Assembly (NCBI GenBank): GCA_000437755.1
Contig: FR900117.1
Location: 1 to 7,017 of the forward strand
Direction: 5' to 3'
DNA from: Roseburia sp. CAG:303
GTDB lineage: Bacteria > Bacillota > Clostridia > Lachnospirales > Lachnospiraceae
Length of the DNA: 7,017 nucleotides
The notes below the pieces were generated by a model. The model worked only from the letters and a program-made list of their open reading frames with translations. It was not told the DNA's origin and made no database searches. Below, in pieces: positions 1-6,496 of the stretch. The stretch's first letter is position 1, and each line of letters opens with the position of its first letter. Made by a program: the position numbers and the translations under genes.

Positions 1-1
1 T

Positions 2-49
2 GAAGGCCTTGTATTTACTGGCTTAGAGATTCCGAGAGATTATTTATAG
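2..49 (+). CDS. possible C-terminal tail of an unidentified upstream gene (partial)
   Basis: One frame is open from base 2 to a TAG at 47-49 and would encode EGLVFTGLEIPRDYL. This reads like an ordinary protein C-terminus, and it ends just before the cas6 ribosome binding site, which would suit an upstream gene in the same operon. Fifteen codons are far too few to identify a family. The other two forward frames stop at base 1-3 (TGA) and at 24-26 (TAG), so the real upstream gene could equally end there or lie wholly outside the window. I see no promoter-like -35/-10 pair in bases 1-65. Confidence 0.3.
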   Translation, partial: EGLVFTGLEIPRDYL

Positions 50-65
50 ACAAAGGAGGAAATAA

Positions 66-788
66 ATGCGAATTGAATTGCAATTTGTTTTAGCAAAACG
101 TGAAATAGATATAGAATATAGACGGATTCTATTGCATTTTATAAAAAAGAGTTTGAGTGAGGTGAATGGTGGGACATATTATAAAAAATATTATAGCGGT
201 CATGATTCAAAGGATTTTACATTTGCAGTCAAACTTCCTAATCCGGTTTTTGAGGTAAACAGAATAAAATTAGATAATAATACAATAAAAGTTATTTGGT
301 CCACTTCCGATTATAAACTCGGCCTGATTTTTATAAATGCGTTTATGGCACAGCTTAATAAGGTCTTTCCGTTAGCAAATCAAAACGAAATGACATTAGT
401 AAAAGTGTTTAAATGGAAAGATAATGAGGTTAGAACTGATAAAATACGAATAAAGATGATATCACCTTTGGTTATTCGTGAGCATTGCAGGGATGAAAAT
501 AAGGATCATTATTATTCGGTTAAACAGGATGATTTTCAGGAAAAAGCAGTTGAGATTATTAAAAGTCAGTTAAGACTGGCTGGTTATACGGAAAATTATA
601 TTGATGATTTCAATATTACACCTTTGGATACCAGGACAGTAATTATTAAACATTATGAGTGTAATGTGGAGTCGAGTCTGGGAAATTTTGAATTACAGGG
701 GAAACCGGTCGTCTTAAATTATTTATTGGGGGCAGGACTGGGATCACGGAAAAATCAGGGCTTTGGGGCCGCAGTGGTAGTAGGATAA
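66..788 (+). CDS. cas6: CRISPR-associated endoribonuclease Cas6 (type I-B pre-crRNA processing)
   Basis: Cas6 is a metal-independent RNase that cuts pre-crRNA within each repeat and leaves an 8-base 5' handle for Cascade. The 240-residue length is normal for the family. The decisive sign is the glycine-rich loop at the C-terminus, GAGLGSRKNQGFG (residues 222-234), which matches the Cas6 signature that binds RNA between two RRM-like folds. Supporting features are the strand FTFAVKLPNP (51-60) and SPLVIRE (133-139) at the start of the second fold. Cas6 proteins usually use a histidine in the N-terminal half; H24 and H46 are the candidates here, and sequence alone does not choose between them. 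The ATG is preceded by AAAGGAGG (52-59) at good spacing, so the start is secure. It is the first gene of the visible operon, and its stop is 12 bases before cas8b, with the next ribosome binding site overlapping the stop codon. Confidence 0.95.
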   Translation: MRIELQFVLAKREIDIEYRRILLHFIKKSLSEVNGGTYYKKYYSGHDSKDFTFAVKLPNPVFEVNRIKLDNNTIKVIWSTSDYKLGLIFINAFMAQLNKVFPLANQNEMTLVKVFKWKDNEVRTDKIRIKMISPLVIREHCRDENKDHYYSVKQDDFQEKAVEIIKSQLRLAGYTENYIDDFNITPLDTRTVIIKHYECNVESSLGNFELQGKPVVLNYLLGAGLGSRKNQGFGAAVVVG

Positions 789-800
789 AGGAGGTTAAAG

Positions 801-2180
801 ATGTATGATGTTAGGATAGAATGTTATGATTGGAGATATTCGGCAGCTATATTGGGACTGGTACGTTTTTTTGACTACTGGAAAATAAAGGAAACAAATG
901 TACCAGCCGAATATGATAATTCTGCGGATACTATTGAGTTTGATTCGAGGTATATTACAAGAGAGAAATATCTGGATTTTGTTGAGTATTATGTGAATGA
1001 AATTTTGCATGATGAAATGTATCATACAAAAGTGGAAACTTTCCTGCGTGGGCAGGAAAGTTTCACAGATGAACAGATAAAGAGAATTAATGAATTGTTA
1101 AAAGCAAATAGTATAATGAAAGAAGTATATGGAAAGATAAAATTTGATGGGAACAATAGAGATGAAATTTTATCTTTATTGCAGGAGAGGCACTATGATA
1201 TTGTAGAAAAAACATTTCAGAATAAGAAAAATTTGTATGCTAATTATTGTAACAGCAAATTAATGGGAGAAGACACCCAGCCACATTGCAGGTTGTTAGG
1301 CTATAGTGTGGATGAAGGAAGAAAGTCAAAGTCTTATGCGTATGCATTTCAGGATGTGACAGGAGTTTTCAGAGATTCAAAATATTTTGATTTTATACCA
1401 TTTGCGTTTACAAATACAATGGATGCAATATTTATAAATAATAATTATAATATTGAAAATCTAAGAAAGTCCAATGATTACATAAATGATCAAATTACCA
1501 TATACAGACAGAAAAAAGAAAACGAACAGAAGCCATTGAATGTGAGAAGTTTGTTGTATCAGGCAATTATTCAGTCTGTAGATTTCATAGATTATGATAT
1601 TGAAATTATTATAAAAGGCAGAGATAAAGAGTATTTTGAAACTTTATATATTCGAAAGGATAAAATTGATATAGTAAGAGAAATAAAGGACATAAGTAAA
1701 CTTATGTATTCTTATAAAATTAATGATAAATATTATATTAATGTTGGTGAAGAATTAATTCAGTCGGTTATAAATGGATTAGATCTTTCATGGCTGATAG
1801 AACTGGCTTTAAAAAAAGAATTGGATAATTCTAATAATTATGCCATTAACAGATTAATAGAAATAAATATGAAAATAAAAGGAGTTGATGATATGGAGAA
1901 AAAATTAAGTTCAGCCTGTGCCTGCGCCTGGCAGGTAACCAGAAAATTGAAACAAAAAGGACAGGATAATAAAATTAAGTCATACAAAGTGAAACTGGCA
2001 TCTGCCATGACCGCTAATGACAAAAAAAGAGTATATGATATTTTATTACAATTATCCATTTACACAGAAGAATCTTTTGGCTTTTTATATAGTCTTTTGG
2101 ATGATTATGATAAAAATCAGGAAATTGTATATGCATTTATCAATGCTTTGGGCGCAGAACCAAAGAAAAAAGAAGCTTAA
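801..2180 (+). CDS. cas8b: type I-B Cascade large subunit Cas8b (Cst1 family)
   Basis: Cas8b is the large subunit of the type I-B interference complex; it contacts the crRNA 5' handle, recognises the PAM and helps recruit Cas3. I place this 459-residue protein in the Cas8b1/Cst1 group from its position between cas6 and cas7, its N-terminus WRYSAAILGLVRFFDYW (11-27), and the block FDFIPFAFTNTMDAIFINNN (196-215), which resembles the conserved Cst1 core. Many Cst1 proteins have a CXXC-CXXC zinc ribbon. Here only C150 and C163 (with H162) remain in the matching region, so zinc binding looks reduced or lost. The helical C-terminus from M365 corresponds to the small subunit and has its own ribosome binding site (see cas11). 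The gene's own site, AAAGGAGGT (787-795), overlaps the cas6 stop, suggesting translational coupling. A perfect hairpin lies inside codons 79-88. Cas8 sequences diverge fast, so the family call leans partly on context. Confidence 0.92.
   Translation: MYDVRIECYDWRYSAAILGLVRFFDYWKIKETNVPAEYDNSADTIEFDSRYITREKYLDFVEYYVNEILHDEMYHTKVETFLRGQESFTDEQIKRINELLKANSIMKEVYGKIKFDGNNRDEILSLLQERHYDIVEKTFQNKKNLYANYCNSKLMGEDTQPHCRLLGYSVDEGRKSKSYAYAFQDVTGVFRDSKYFDFIPFAFTNTMDAIFINNNYNIENLRKSNDYINDQITIYRQKKENEQKPLNVRSLLYQAIIQSVDFIDYDIEIIIKGRDKEYFETLYIRKDKIDIVREIKDISKLMYSYKINDKYYINVGEELIQSVINGLDLSWLIELALKKELDNSNNYAINRLIEINMKIKGVDDMEKKLSSACACAWQVTRKLKQKGQDNKIKSYKVKLASAMTANDKKRVYDILLQLSIYTEESFGFLYSLLDDYDKNQEIVYAFINALGAEPKKKEA
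1035..1064. repeat. perfect 13-bp inverted repeat (hairpin) inside cas8b
   Basis: GAAACTTTCCTGC (1035-1047) is exactly complementary to GCAGGAAAGTTTC (1052-1064), with a four-base GTGG loop. The element covers exactly ten codons of cas8b (residues 79-88, ETFLRGQESF) and does not extend outward, since the next pair is G-A. No run of T follows on the + strand (ACAGATG), so it does not look like an intrinsic terminator. On the minus strand only a weak CACTTTTG follows. Its role is unknown: an mRNA structure, a relic of a small palindromic insertion, or chance. Confidence 0.85.
1877..1884 (+). promoter_or_regulatory. internal ribosome binding site for Cas11 inside cas8b
   Basis: AAAAGGAG lies within cas8b, eight bases before an in-frame ATG at 1893-1895. 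Its strength and spacing are comparable to the sites of the annotated genes. The nearby ATG at 1888-1890 is out of frame and too close to the site. This decides the start of the separately translated small subunit. Confidence 0.82.
1893..2180 (+). CDS. cas11: type I-B small subunit Cas11b, translated from an internal start within cas8b
   Basis: This 95-residue product starts at codon 365 of cas8b in the same frame and ends at the same stop. It would be the Cascade small subunit, forming the 'belly' that stabilises the crRNA-target R-loop. What is visible: an AAAAGGAG site eight bases before the ATG, and a predominantly helical, basic protein (RKLKQKGQ at 17-24, DKKRVYDILLQLS at 43-55, a KKK tail) of about the length expected for Cas11. 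Independent translation of the small subunit from within cas8 has been demonstrated for types I-B, I-C and I-D, and no separate cas11 gene is present here, so the interpretation fits the family. The N-terminus carries an unusual ACACAW stretch encoded by three GCC-TGN codon pairs. Expression from this start is inferred and has not been shown for this organism. Confidence 0.83.
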   Translation: MEKKLSSACACAWQVTRKLKQKGQDNKIKSYKVKLASAMTANDKKRVYDILLQLSIYTEESFGFLYSLLDDYDKNQEIVYAFINALGAEPKKKEA

Positions 2181-2192
2181 GGAGGATAAATT

Positions 2193-3077
2193 ATGGGAAA
2201 ATCAGTTACAGTTACAGTTATTGCTAATATGACGAGCAATTATTCGGAATCACTGGGGAATATCGCGAGTGTGCAGAAGATTTACAGGAATCAGAAAGAA
2301 TATGCGATACGAAGCAGGGAAAGTTTGAAAAATGCAATTATGATACAGAGTGGTATGTACGATGATTTGCAGACGGAAGTAGATGGAGCTGCACAAAAAA
2401 AGGTGAATGAAACATTAAACGCAGCTAATTGCAGAGCATTAGAAGGCGGTTATATGAATACCGGAAATCTTACATATAAAAGAAATAGTTCTTTTTATGT
2501 TACAGATGCAATTTCTGTTGAATCTTTTATAAATGATGCGAGATTCCATAATAATCTGTATCTGGCAGAAAATGCTGCAAAAAATGCAGGAATTAATTTA
2601 CAGGAAAAAGGGAAAGCAAATGAAGCAGGTCTGATGCCATATCAGTATGAATATAGTAAAAATCTGAAAGTATATAGTATTACAATTGATTTGGACATGA
2701 TAGGAAAAGATGAGAACTTTAACACAGAGGCTGATAATGAAGAAAAAATACAGCGTGTAAAATTATTATTAAATGCAGTAGAAAACTTAAGTCTTGTTGT
2801 AAAAGGAAATCTGGATAATGCAGAACCGATTTTTGCTGTTGGTGGTCTTTCTGACAGAAAAACACATGTATTTGAAAATGTTGTAAAAGTAAGAAACGGA
2901 GAACTGGATGTTTCCGATGCACTTTGTCAAAAACTGGAACATGGATATGAGGCAGGTTATCTGGCCAATGGAGAATTCAAAAATGAAGATGAGATTATAA
3001 GAAAATTAAAACCGCAAAGTGTAGATAAGTTCTTTGAAAATTTATATGTGCAGGTTGAAAATTATTATAAGATGTAA
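2193..3077 (+). CDS. cas7: type I-B Cascade backbone subunit Cas7 (Cst2/DevR family)
   Basis: Cas7 polymerises along the crRNA spacer to form the Cascade backbone and kinks the guide at regular intervals. The 294-residue length suits the Cst2/DevR branch. Recognisable parts are the N-terminal strand VTVTVIANMTSNYSE (5-19), which is the start of the RRM-like fold; the segment YAIRSRESLKNAIM (37-50), whose 'SRxSLxxAI' pattern is typical of Cas7 proteins; and PIFAVGGLSDRKTHVFENVV (212-231), a block typical of Cst2. The region around residues 85-160, between the core strands, probably forms the thumb/web, although I cannot assign it precisely. Translation starts from TAAGGAGG (2178-2185), which overlaps the cas8b stop. 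Strong initiation would fit a subunit needed in several copies per complex. The order cas8b-cas7-cas5 supports the call. The stop is followed by a 31-base gap before cas5. Confidence 0.95.
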   Translation: MGKSVTVTVIANMTSNYSESLGNIASVQKIYRNQKEYAIRSRESLKNAIMIQSGMYDDLQTEVDGAAQKKVNETLNAANCRALEGGYMNTGNLTYKRNSSFYVTDAISVESFINDARFHNNLYLAENAAKNAGINLQEKGKANEAGLMPYQYEYSKNLKVYSITIDLDMIGKDENFNTEADNEEKIQRVKLLLNAVENLSLVVKGNLDNAEPIFAVGGLSDRKTHVFENVVKVRNGELDVSDALCQKLEHGYEAGYLANGEFKNEDEIIRKLKPQSVDKFFENLYVQVENYYKM

Positions 3078-3108
3078 AGGAAGAACGCAGAAAGAAAGTA
3101 GGGGTCAG

Positions 3109-4197
3109 ATGAAAGCATTGAGATTGCATTTGCATCAAAATAGTGCAAATTATCGAAAAGAGGAAACTATTAATAATAAAATGACATATCCTTTGCCGCC
3201 ATATTCTACTGTTATCGGTGCTTTGCATGATGCATGCGGATTTAAGGAATATAAGGCGATGGATATTAGTATTCAGGGAAACTTTCAGTCTTTGCAGAAA
3301 AGAGCGTATACGGACCATTGTTTTTTAAATACTACACAAGATGACAGAGGAAATCTGGTAAAACTTTATAACCCGGACTGTCTGTCAAAAGGTTATATAT
3401 TGGTTGGATCTGCAATTAAATCACAGGGAAACAGTTTCCGGAAGGATATTACCGTAAAAACAGTAAATCAGGAATGTATGCAGGAATATAGAGAACTGAA
3501 AGACTTAAAAGATAAGATTGATATTTATAAGAAAAATGAATATGCAGATAAATTGCAGGAATTTAAGGAAAAGAAAAAATCTCTTGCACAGCAAAAAAAA
3601 GAAGCAGATTCAAAATCAGATGCATATCAAATTATTCTTGAAGAGGAAAAAAGGGTAAAATTAGAAGAAAAAGAATATAAAGAAAGAGTAAGAAAGTATG
3701 AAGAGGAAAATTATAAAATTCCGATATCTTACTTTAGAACTCTTACGACATCATTGAAGTTTTATGAGCTTTTAGATGATATTGAGTTATATATTCATGT
3801 TAAAAGTGATGAAGAAACATTAAAAAAAATTTTGGAAAATATATACCGGTTGAAATCATTAGGACGGAGTGAGGACTTTGTAGAAGTCTTAGATGCGGAT
3901 ATTGTAGAATTAAAGGAAAGTGTAGATAAGGAGATAAAGTCAAAATTTGCTGGATATGTTTCAGAGAAAGCTGTCAAAGGAAAAGATATTTTTACGCGAG
4001 ATAGAAATATTCGGTATGGAGGAGGAACAAAGTATTTTATTAACAAAAATTATGAATACTCCGAAGATGGAAAACAGCGTGTTTTTCATAAAAAGAAGGT
4101 CTATTATTTATCTGGTTATTCCGTAGATGAAGAATCTGAGAATTTATATTTCGACACAATTGATGAAAATACAACACTTATTGTAAATTTTGAGTAG
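3109..4197 (+). CDS. cas5: type I-B Cascade subunit Cas5 with a long coiled-coil insertion
   Basis: Cas5 caps the 5' handle of the crRNA and holds Cas8 and the first Cas7. The 362-residue product opens with the Cas5 N-terminus MKALRLHLHQNSANYRK and the conserved TYPLPPYSTVIGALHDA (26-42), and has the C-terminal-half motif SLGRSEDF (250-257). I chose ATG 3109 because the family core begins there and AGGGG (3100-3104) precedes it. An upstream in-frame ATG at 3034 would overlap cas7 by 44 bases and add 25 residues unlike Cas5. The protein is longer than the roughly 200-260 residues common for Cas5. The excess is a very charged, Lys/Glu-rich segment at about 123-201 (KDLKDKIDIY through RVRKYEEEN) that looks like an antiparallel coiled coil. 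The Cas5 fold resumes at YKIPISYFRTLT. The ribosome binding site is weaker than those of cas6, cas8b and cas7. Confidence 0.93.
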   Translation: MKALRLHLHQNSANYRKEETINNKMTYPLPPYSTVIGALHDACGFKEYKAMDISIQGNFQSLQKRAYTDHCFLNTTQDDRGNLVKLYNPDCLSKGYILVGSAIKSQGNSFRKDITVKTVNQECMQEYRELKDLKDKIDIYKKNEYADKLQEFKEKKKSLAQQKKEADSKSDAYQIILEEEKRVKLEEKEYKERVRKYEEENYKIPISYFRTLTTSLKFYELLDDIELYIHVKSDEETLKKILENIYRLKSLGRSEDFVEVLDADIVELKESVDKEIKSKFAGYVSEKAVKGKDIFTRDRNIRYGGGTKYFINKNYEYSEDGKQRVFHKKKVYYLSGYSVDEESENLYFDTIDENTTLIVNFE

Positions 4198-4206
4198 GGT
4201 GAAATT

Positions 4207-6474
4207 ATGGAGAAAATATTTGAGATACCGGAAATAATAGGAAACAAAACAGCAAAATCGAAACCGAAACCGAAAAAAACAATAGCAGAACATACTATGG
4301 ATTTGGCAAAAGAGGCGGAAAGATTATTGGATTATGGTTACATTAAGAGTACAGAGTATAAGAAAATATATCAGCTTCTTTTGCTTGCATGTAAATACCA
4401 TGATTATGGAAAAGTGGGAAAGTATTTTCAGGATAGAATGAAAACAAACGGGAAATTTCAGAGTGATGTGGAGATTCCACATAATATTTTATCTTTGTTA
4501 TTTATAAATCCTGACAGTGAAGAATTTGCTGATGAAGATTTTTACAAGGTTGCATATGCTGTATTAAACCATCATAAATATGGGGAAGAAAGAACGATTA
4601 TTGCGGAAAGAAGAGAAGATATTTTAAATAATATTGAGGGATTTAATAAATACATTTATCCGGATAATTTAAAAAGAAGAAAAATGGATCGAATCTATGA
4701 ATATGCGGAAAATCCGGAGGTGATTCTTTTGAAAGGATATCTTCATCGCTGTGATTATAGTGCCAGTGCGGGTTTTCCGGTAGAGTATCCGAATGATTTT
4801 CTAACGGATAAATTAATTAAGACAATGGAGAACTGGAGAAAAAAATCTTCAGATGCACATTGGAATAAAATGCAGGAATATGTAATAAAGAATCAGAATA
4901 AAAATATAATTCTAACAGCACAGACAGGTATGGGGAAAACAGAAGCCGGATTATTGTGGATTGGAGATACAAAAGGATTTTTTATTCTGCCATTGCGTAC
5001 TGCGATTAATGCAATGTATAAGCGAATCCGGGAAGAAATTCTTGGCAGTGATTCAAAGATAGAAGAGCAGTTAGGTTTATTACATTTAGAAACACTGGAA
5101 AAATATGATGAAATAGAAACTGGAAATATAGATATATTTACTTATCGTGATAAGACAAGAAAGTTATGTATGCCGCTTACAATTTCGACGTTGGATCAGT
5201 TGTTTGATTTTGTGTTTAAATATTCCGGATATGAGATGAAATTAACGACATTGGCTTATTCTAAAATTGTGATTGATGAAATCCAGATGTATAGTGCAGA
5301 ACTATTGGCATATCTGATTTGGGGATGTAAAATGGTTCATGACCTTGGCGGTAGACTTATGATTATGACAGCAACATTAGCTCCGTTTATTAAAGATTTG
5401 TTAATGCAGCATGTTTTTTCACAAAAGGATGTAGTAGTTTCGAGTTTTGCAGATGAAGATAAAATAAGACATAATGTCAAAGTGATTCAGGAAAAAATCC
5501 GGGTGGCAGACATCTATGAAAAATTTTATGATAATTCTGAAATAGGAAAAAGTAATAAAATTCTTGTTGTATGTAACACTGTAAAGAAAGCACAGAAGAT
5601 ATATCGTGATTTGGAAGACATGGGGATTGATACAAATGTAATTCATATCTTTCATAATAAATTTTTGAAGAAAGACAAAAAAGATTTGGAAGAACAGATT
5701 TTGGCATTCGGAAAAACTTATGAGGATAATAGTCATAAAAAAGTTATGAATGGGACAGGTATCTGGATATCTACATCTATGGTAGAGGCAAGTCTTGATA
5801 TTGATTTTGATTATTTGTTTACGGAGTTAATGGATTTGAATTCATTTTTCCAAAGACTGGGAAGAGTTAATCGTAAAGGGATAAAATCAGTAGATGAGTA
5901 TAATTGTTTTGTATACACAAGGATAGATGAGAATATTCTGCAGCGGGGAAAAGGCGGATTTGTGGATGAAACAATGTATCAGCTGTCAAAAGAAGCACTG
6001 GAAAAGTTTGACGGGAAAATGTCCGAATTGAAAAAATTCAAAATGTTAGATGAGACATTTACAACGGAGAAAGTGCTGCAATGCAGTTATATGGAAAAAG
6101 TTAATAGGACATTGGCTTTTTTGCAATATATTCGGGTGGATGAATTAAAAAAAGAAGAATCCTGCCTGAGAAATATTTTTTCTTATACAATTATACCGCG
6201 AAATACTTATGATGAAAATAAACAGGAAATTGAAACATTTGTAGAAGAACTAAAGAAGAAAAATGATTATAATAGTAAATGGGATGCGTTAAAAAAATTG
6301 CAGGGATATACTCTGGAAATTGAACCATATTATTATGGAAAATTAATTTCCGGAGATGATATTGTATTTAAAGTAAAAGGAATGGATGAAATACATATAT
6401 TAAATTGTGAATATGGTAAATTAGGATTTGAACCGGAAAGATCAAAAGCTGAAAATTCCGGGATTATGTGGTAA
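4207..6474 (+). CDS. cas3: Cas3 HD nuclease-helicase of type I CRISPR interference
   Basis: Cas3 is recruited to target-bound Cascade, nicks the displaced strand with its HD domain, and unwinds and degrades DNA processively using ATP. Both halves look intact in this 755-residue protein. HD domain (about 20-200): H29, H65-D66 in KYHDYGKVG, H92 in IPHN, H122-H123, and D183 in RCDYSASAG. SF2 helicase: Walker A TAQTGMGKTE (237-246), DEIQ box (357-360) in place of DExH, SAT-like motif TAT (388-390), motif V STSMVEASLDID (522-533) and motif VI QRLGRVNRKG (549-558). Residues after about 620 form the accessory C-terminal domain. The ATG is nine bases after the cas5 stop, with only a modest AGGGTGA site overlapping that stop, so coupling with cas5 translation is likely. 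A strong ribosome-binding-like sequence inside the gene could start an HD-less form (see 4716-4724). Confidence 0.98.
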   Translation: MEKIFEIPEIIGNKTAKSKPKPKKTIAEHTMDLAKEAERLLDYGYIKSTEYKKIYQLLLLACKYHDYGKVGKYFQDRMKTNGKFQSDVEIPHNILSLLFINPDSEEFADEDFYKVAYAVLNHHKYGEERTIIAERREDILNNIEGFNKYIYPDNLKRRKMDRIYEYAENPEVILLKGYLHRCDYSASAGFPVEYPNDFLTDKLIKTMENWRKKSSDAHWNKMQEYVIKNQNKNIILTAQTGMGKTEAGLLWIGDTKGFFILPLRTAINAMYKRIREEILGSDSKIEEQLGLLHLETLEKYDEIETGNIDIFTYRDKTRKLCMPLTISTLDQLFDFVFKYSGYEMKLTTLAYSKIVIDEIQMYSAELLAYLIWGCKMVHDLGGRLMIMTATLAPFIKDLLMQHVFSQKDVVVSSFADEDKIRHNVKVIQEKIRVADIYEKFYDNSEIGKSNKILVVCNTVKKAQKIYRDLEDMGIDTNVIHIFHNKFLKKDKKDLEEQILAFGKTYEDNSHKKVMNGTGIWISTSMVEASLDIDFDYLFTELMDLNSFFQRLGRVNRKGIKSVDEYNCFVYTRIDENILQRGKGGFVDETMYQLSKEALEKFDGKMSELKKFKMLDETFTTEKVLQCSYMEKVNRTLAFLQYIRVDELKKEESCLRNIFSYTIIPRNTYDENKQEIETFVEELKKKNDYNSKWDALKKLQGYTLEIEPYYYGKLISGDDIVFKVKGMDEIHILNCEYGKLGFEPERSKAENSGIMW
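4716..4724 (+). promoter_or_regulatory. possible internal ribosome binding site within cas3
   Basis: GGAGGTGAT is a nine-base match to the canonical anti-Shine-Dalgarno complement, the longest such match I found in the window. A TTG (codon 175, base 4729) follows in the cas3 frame, eight bases after the GGAGG core. Initiation there would give a product of about 581 residues containing the whole helicase but almost none of the HD domain. It may be a by-product of encoding Pro-Glu-Val-Ile, and TTG is a weak start, so this is a candidate only. Confidence 0.3.
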
Positions 6475-6496
6475 ATATTGAAAAGAGGGAATAAAT

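Noticed and set aside
795..1025. Minus-strand open frames here and elsewhere (for example 2719-2922, 2995-3318, 5419-5736, 6690-6965)
   Set aside because: All lie antisense within strong Cas genes, lack ribosome binding sites and read as low-complexity, Phe/Ile/Tyr/Cys-rich shadows of AT-rich coding DNA.
1035..1075. Intrinsic terminator at the cas8b hairpin
   Set aside because: The stem is good, but no T-run follows on the + strand, and termination inside cas8b would cut off the rest of the operon.
1183..1197. AGGAGAGG followed by ATG inside cas8b
   Set aside because: The ATG at 1195 is out of frame and meets a stop after three codons.
2017..2232. 71-codon open frame spanning the cas8b-cas7 junction
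   Set aside because: It overlaps the ends of two real genes in another frame, has no ribosome binding site and has a composition typical of a shadow frame.
3034..3108. Longer Cas5 starting at ATG 3034
   Set aside because: It would overlap cas7 by 44 bases, has no convincing ribosome binding site, and the added 25 residues do not resemble Cas5. The family N-terminus begins exactly at 3109.
4018..4026. GGAGGAGGA inside cas5 as an internal ribosome binding site
   Set aside because: No ATG, GTG or TTG lies at a workable distance downstream, and the bases simply encode three glycines in RYGGGTKY.
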